Shown one piece after another: positions 63,884 to 64,000 of a stretch of 64,000 bases of DNA. A program made the translations under genes and the position numbers. The DNA lies in the NCBI RefSeq assembly GCF_900106595.1, contig NZ_FNNC01000002.1:363357-427356 (forward strand). Direction: 5' to 3'. Source of the stretch: Marinococcus luteus (lineage in GTDB: Bacteria; Bacillota; Bacilli; Bacillales; Marinococcaceae). A model generated the notes under the pieces. It worked only from the letters and a program-made list of their open reading frames with translations, was not told the origin of the DNA and did no database searches. Within the stretch, counting starts at the first letter, position 1, and every line of letters begins with the position of its first letter.

Positions 63884-64000
63884 TTACCAGCGGGCAGTCA
63901 CCATTTTCTTGCGGGTGTAGAACTCCACGCCGTCCTTGCCGTTCGCATGCAGATCACCGTAGAAGGAATCCTTCCAGCCCGAAAACGGGAAGAACGCCAT
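63884..64000 (-). CDS. iolA: Methylmalonate-semialdehyde dehydrogenase, C-terminal end only
   Basis: Only the last 38 residues are in the window; the gene continues past base 64000. The tail contains [19 protein letters not shown] and ends [12 protein letters not shown], which matches the C-terminus of IolA (MmsA). That enzyme converts malonate or methylmalonate semialdehyde to acetyl-CoA or propionyl-CoA at the end of inositol breakdown. It is the upstream neighbour of iolD. Confidence 0.92.
   Translation of the reverse strand: MAFFPFSGWKDSFYGDLHANGKDGVEFYTRKKMVTARW

Overview
The window is a stretch of chromosome from a Bacillales bacterium, most likely a Bacillaceae member with about 50% G+C. 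Evidence is the gene content and order (upp, glyA, ywlG, rpiB, ywlE, sua5, prmC, prfA, tdk, rpmE, rho, glpX, murA, tal, fbaA, spo0F, ywjG, pyrG, rpoE, DUF1934/argS), which follows the Bacillus subtilis block between upp and argS, strong AGGAGG ribosome sites, and Bacillus regulators (CsoR, Rex, CcpA, PurR, LiaFSR, RsbR-type and SigO-type proteins). I cannot name the species; a halophilic or alkaliphilic genus would fit but is not proven.

Bases 1-26.9 kb are housekeeping core, nearly all on the minus strand: nucleotide salvage and C1 metabolism (upp, glyA), translation quality genes (sua5, prmC, prfA), tdk, a zinc-free L31, rho, gluconeogenesis and wall precursor genes (murA, glpX, tal, fbaA), the phosphorelay gene spo0F, pyrG with a readable CTP-sensitive attenuator, and rpoE. 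Three additions differ from B. subtilis: a CoA-disulfide reductase-like gene, a panF/yhdT pair and cstA. A cluster of DnaA boxes lies in and upstream of sua5, and spoIIR is missing from its usual place between sua5 and prmC.

Bases 27-36.5 kb are mixed accessory genes: an ornithine cyclodeaminase homologue, aldo/keto reductase, RsbRD-like stress regulator, NAD(P)-binding DUF2867 protein, Rex-controlled L-lactate dehydrogenase, a SEC-C protein, DoxX, and several small proteins. Bases 36.5-39.7 kb are a copper-export locus (csoR, copZ, copA) with a CsoR-type operator in each of the copZ and copA promoters. Bases 39.8-46.4 kb are a sugar uptake and oxidation operon (LacI regulator, binding lipoprotein, two permeases, Gfo/Idh/MocA dehydrogenase, TIM-barrel isomerase), with a LacI palindrome and a perfect cre site ahead of the binding-protein gene and no ATPase gene.

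Bases 46.5-50 kb are a lia cell-envelope stress operon (liaI, liaH, terminator, liaF, liaS, liaR). Then come a GAF-STAS regulator with an unknown partner, a two-subunit sigma factor operon resembling SigO-YvrJ-RsoA with a LexA-like box at its promoter, a marR/MFS efflux pair, and a CBS-AAA+-Fis regulator that lacks the GAFTGA loop.

Bases 56.4-64 kb are a myo-inositol-type catabolic region transcribed leftward: iolA (only its 3' end is in the window), iolD, two Gfo/Idh/MocA dehydrogenases, an iolE-like isomerase, a LacI regulator and an aldo/keto reductase. No tRNA, rRNA, CRISPR array, intact insertion sequence or prophage was seen.
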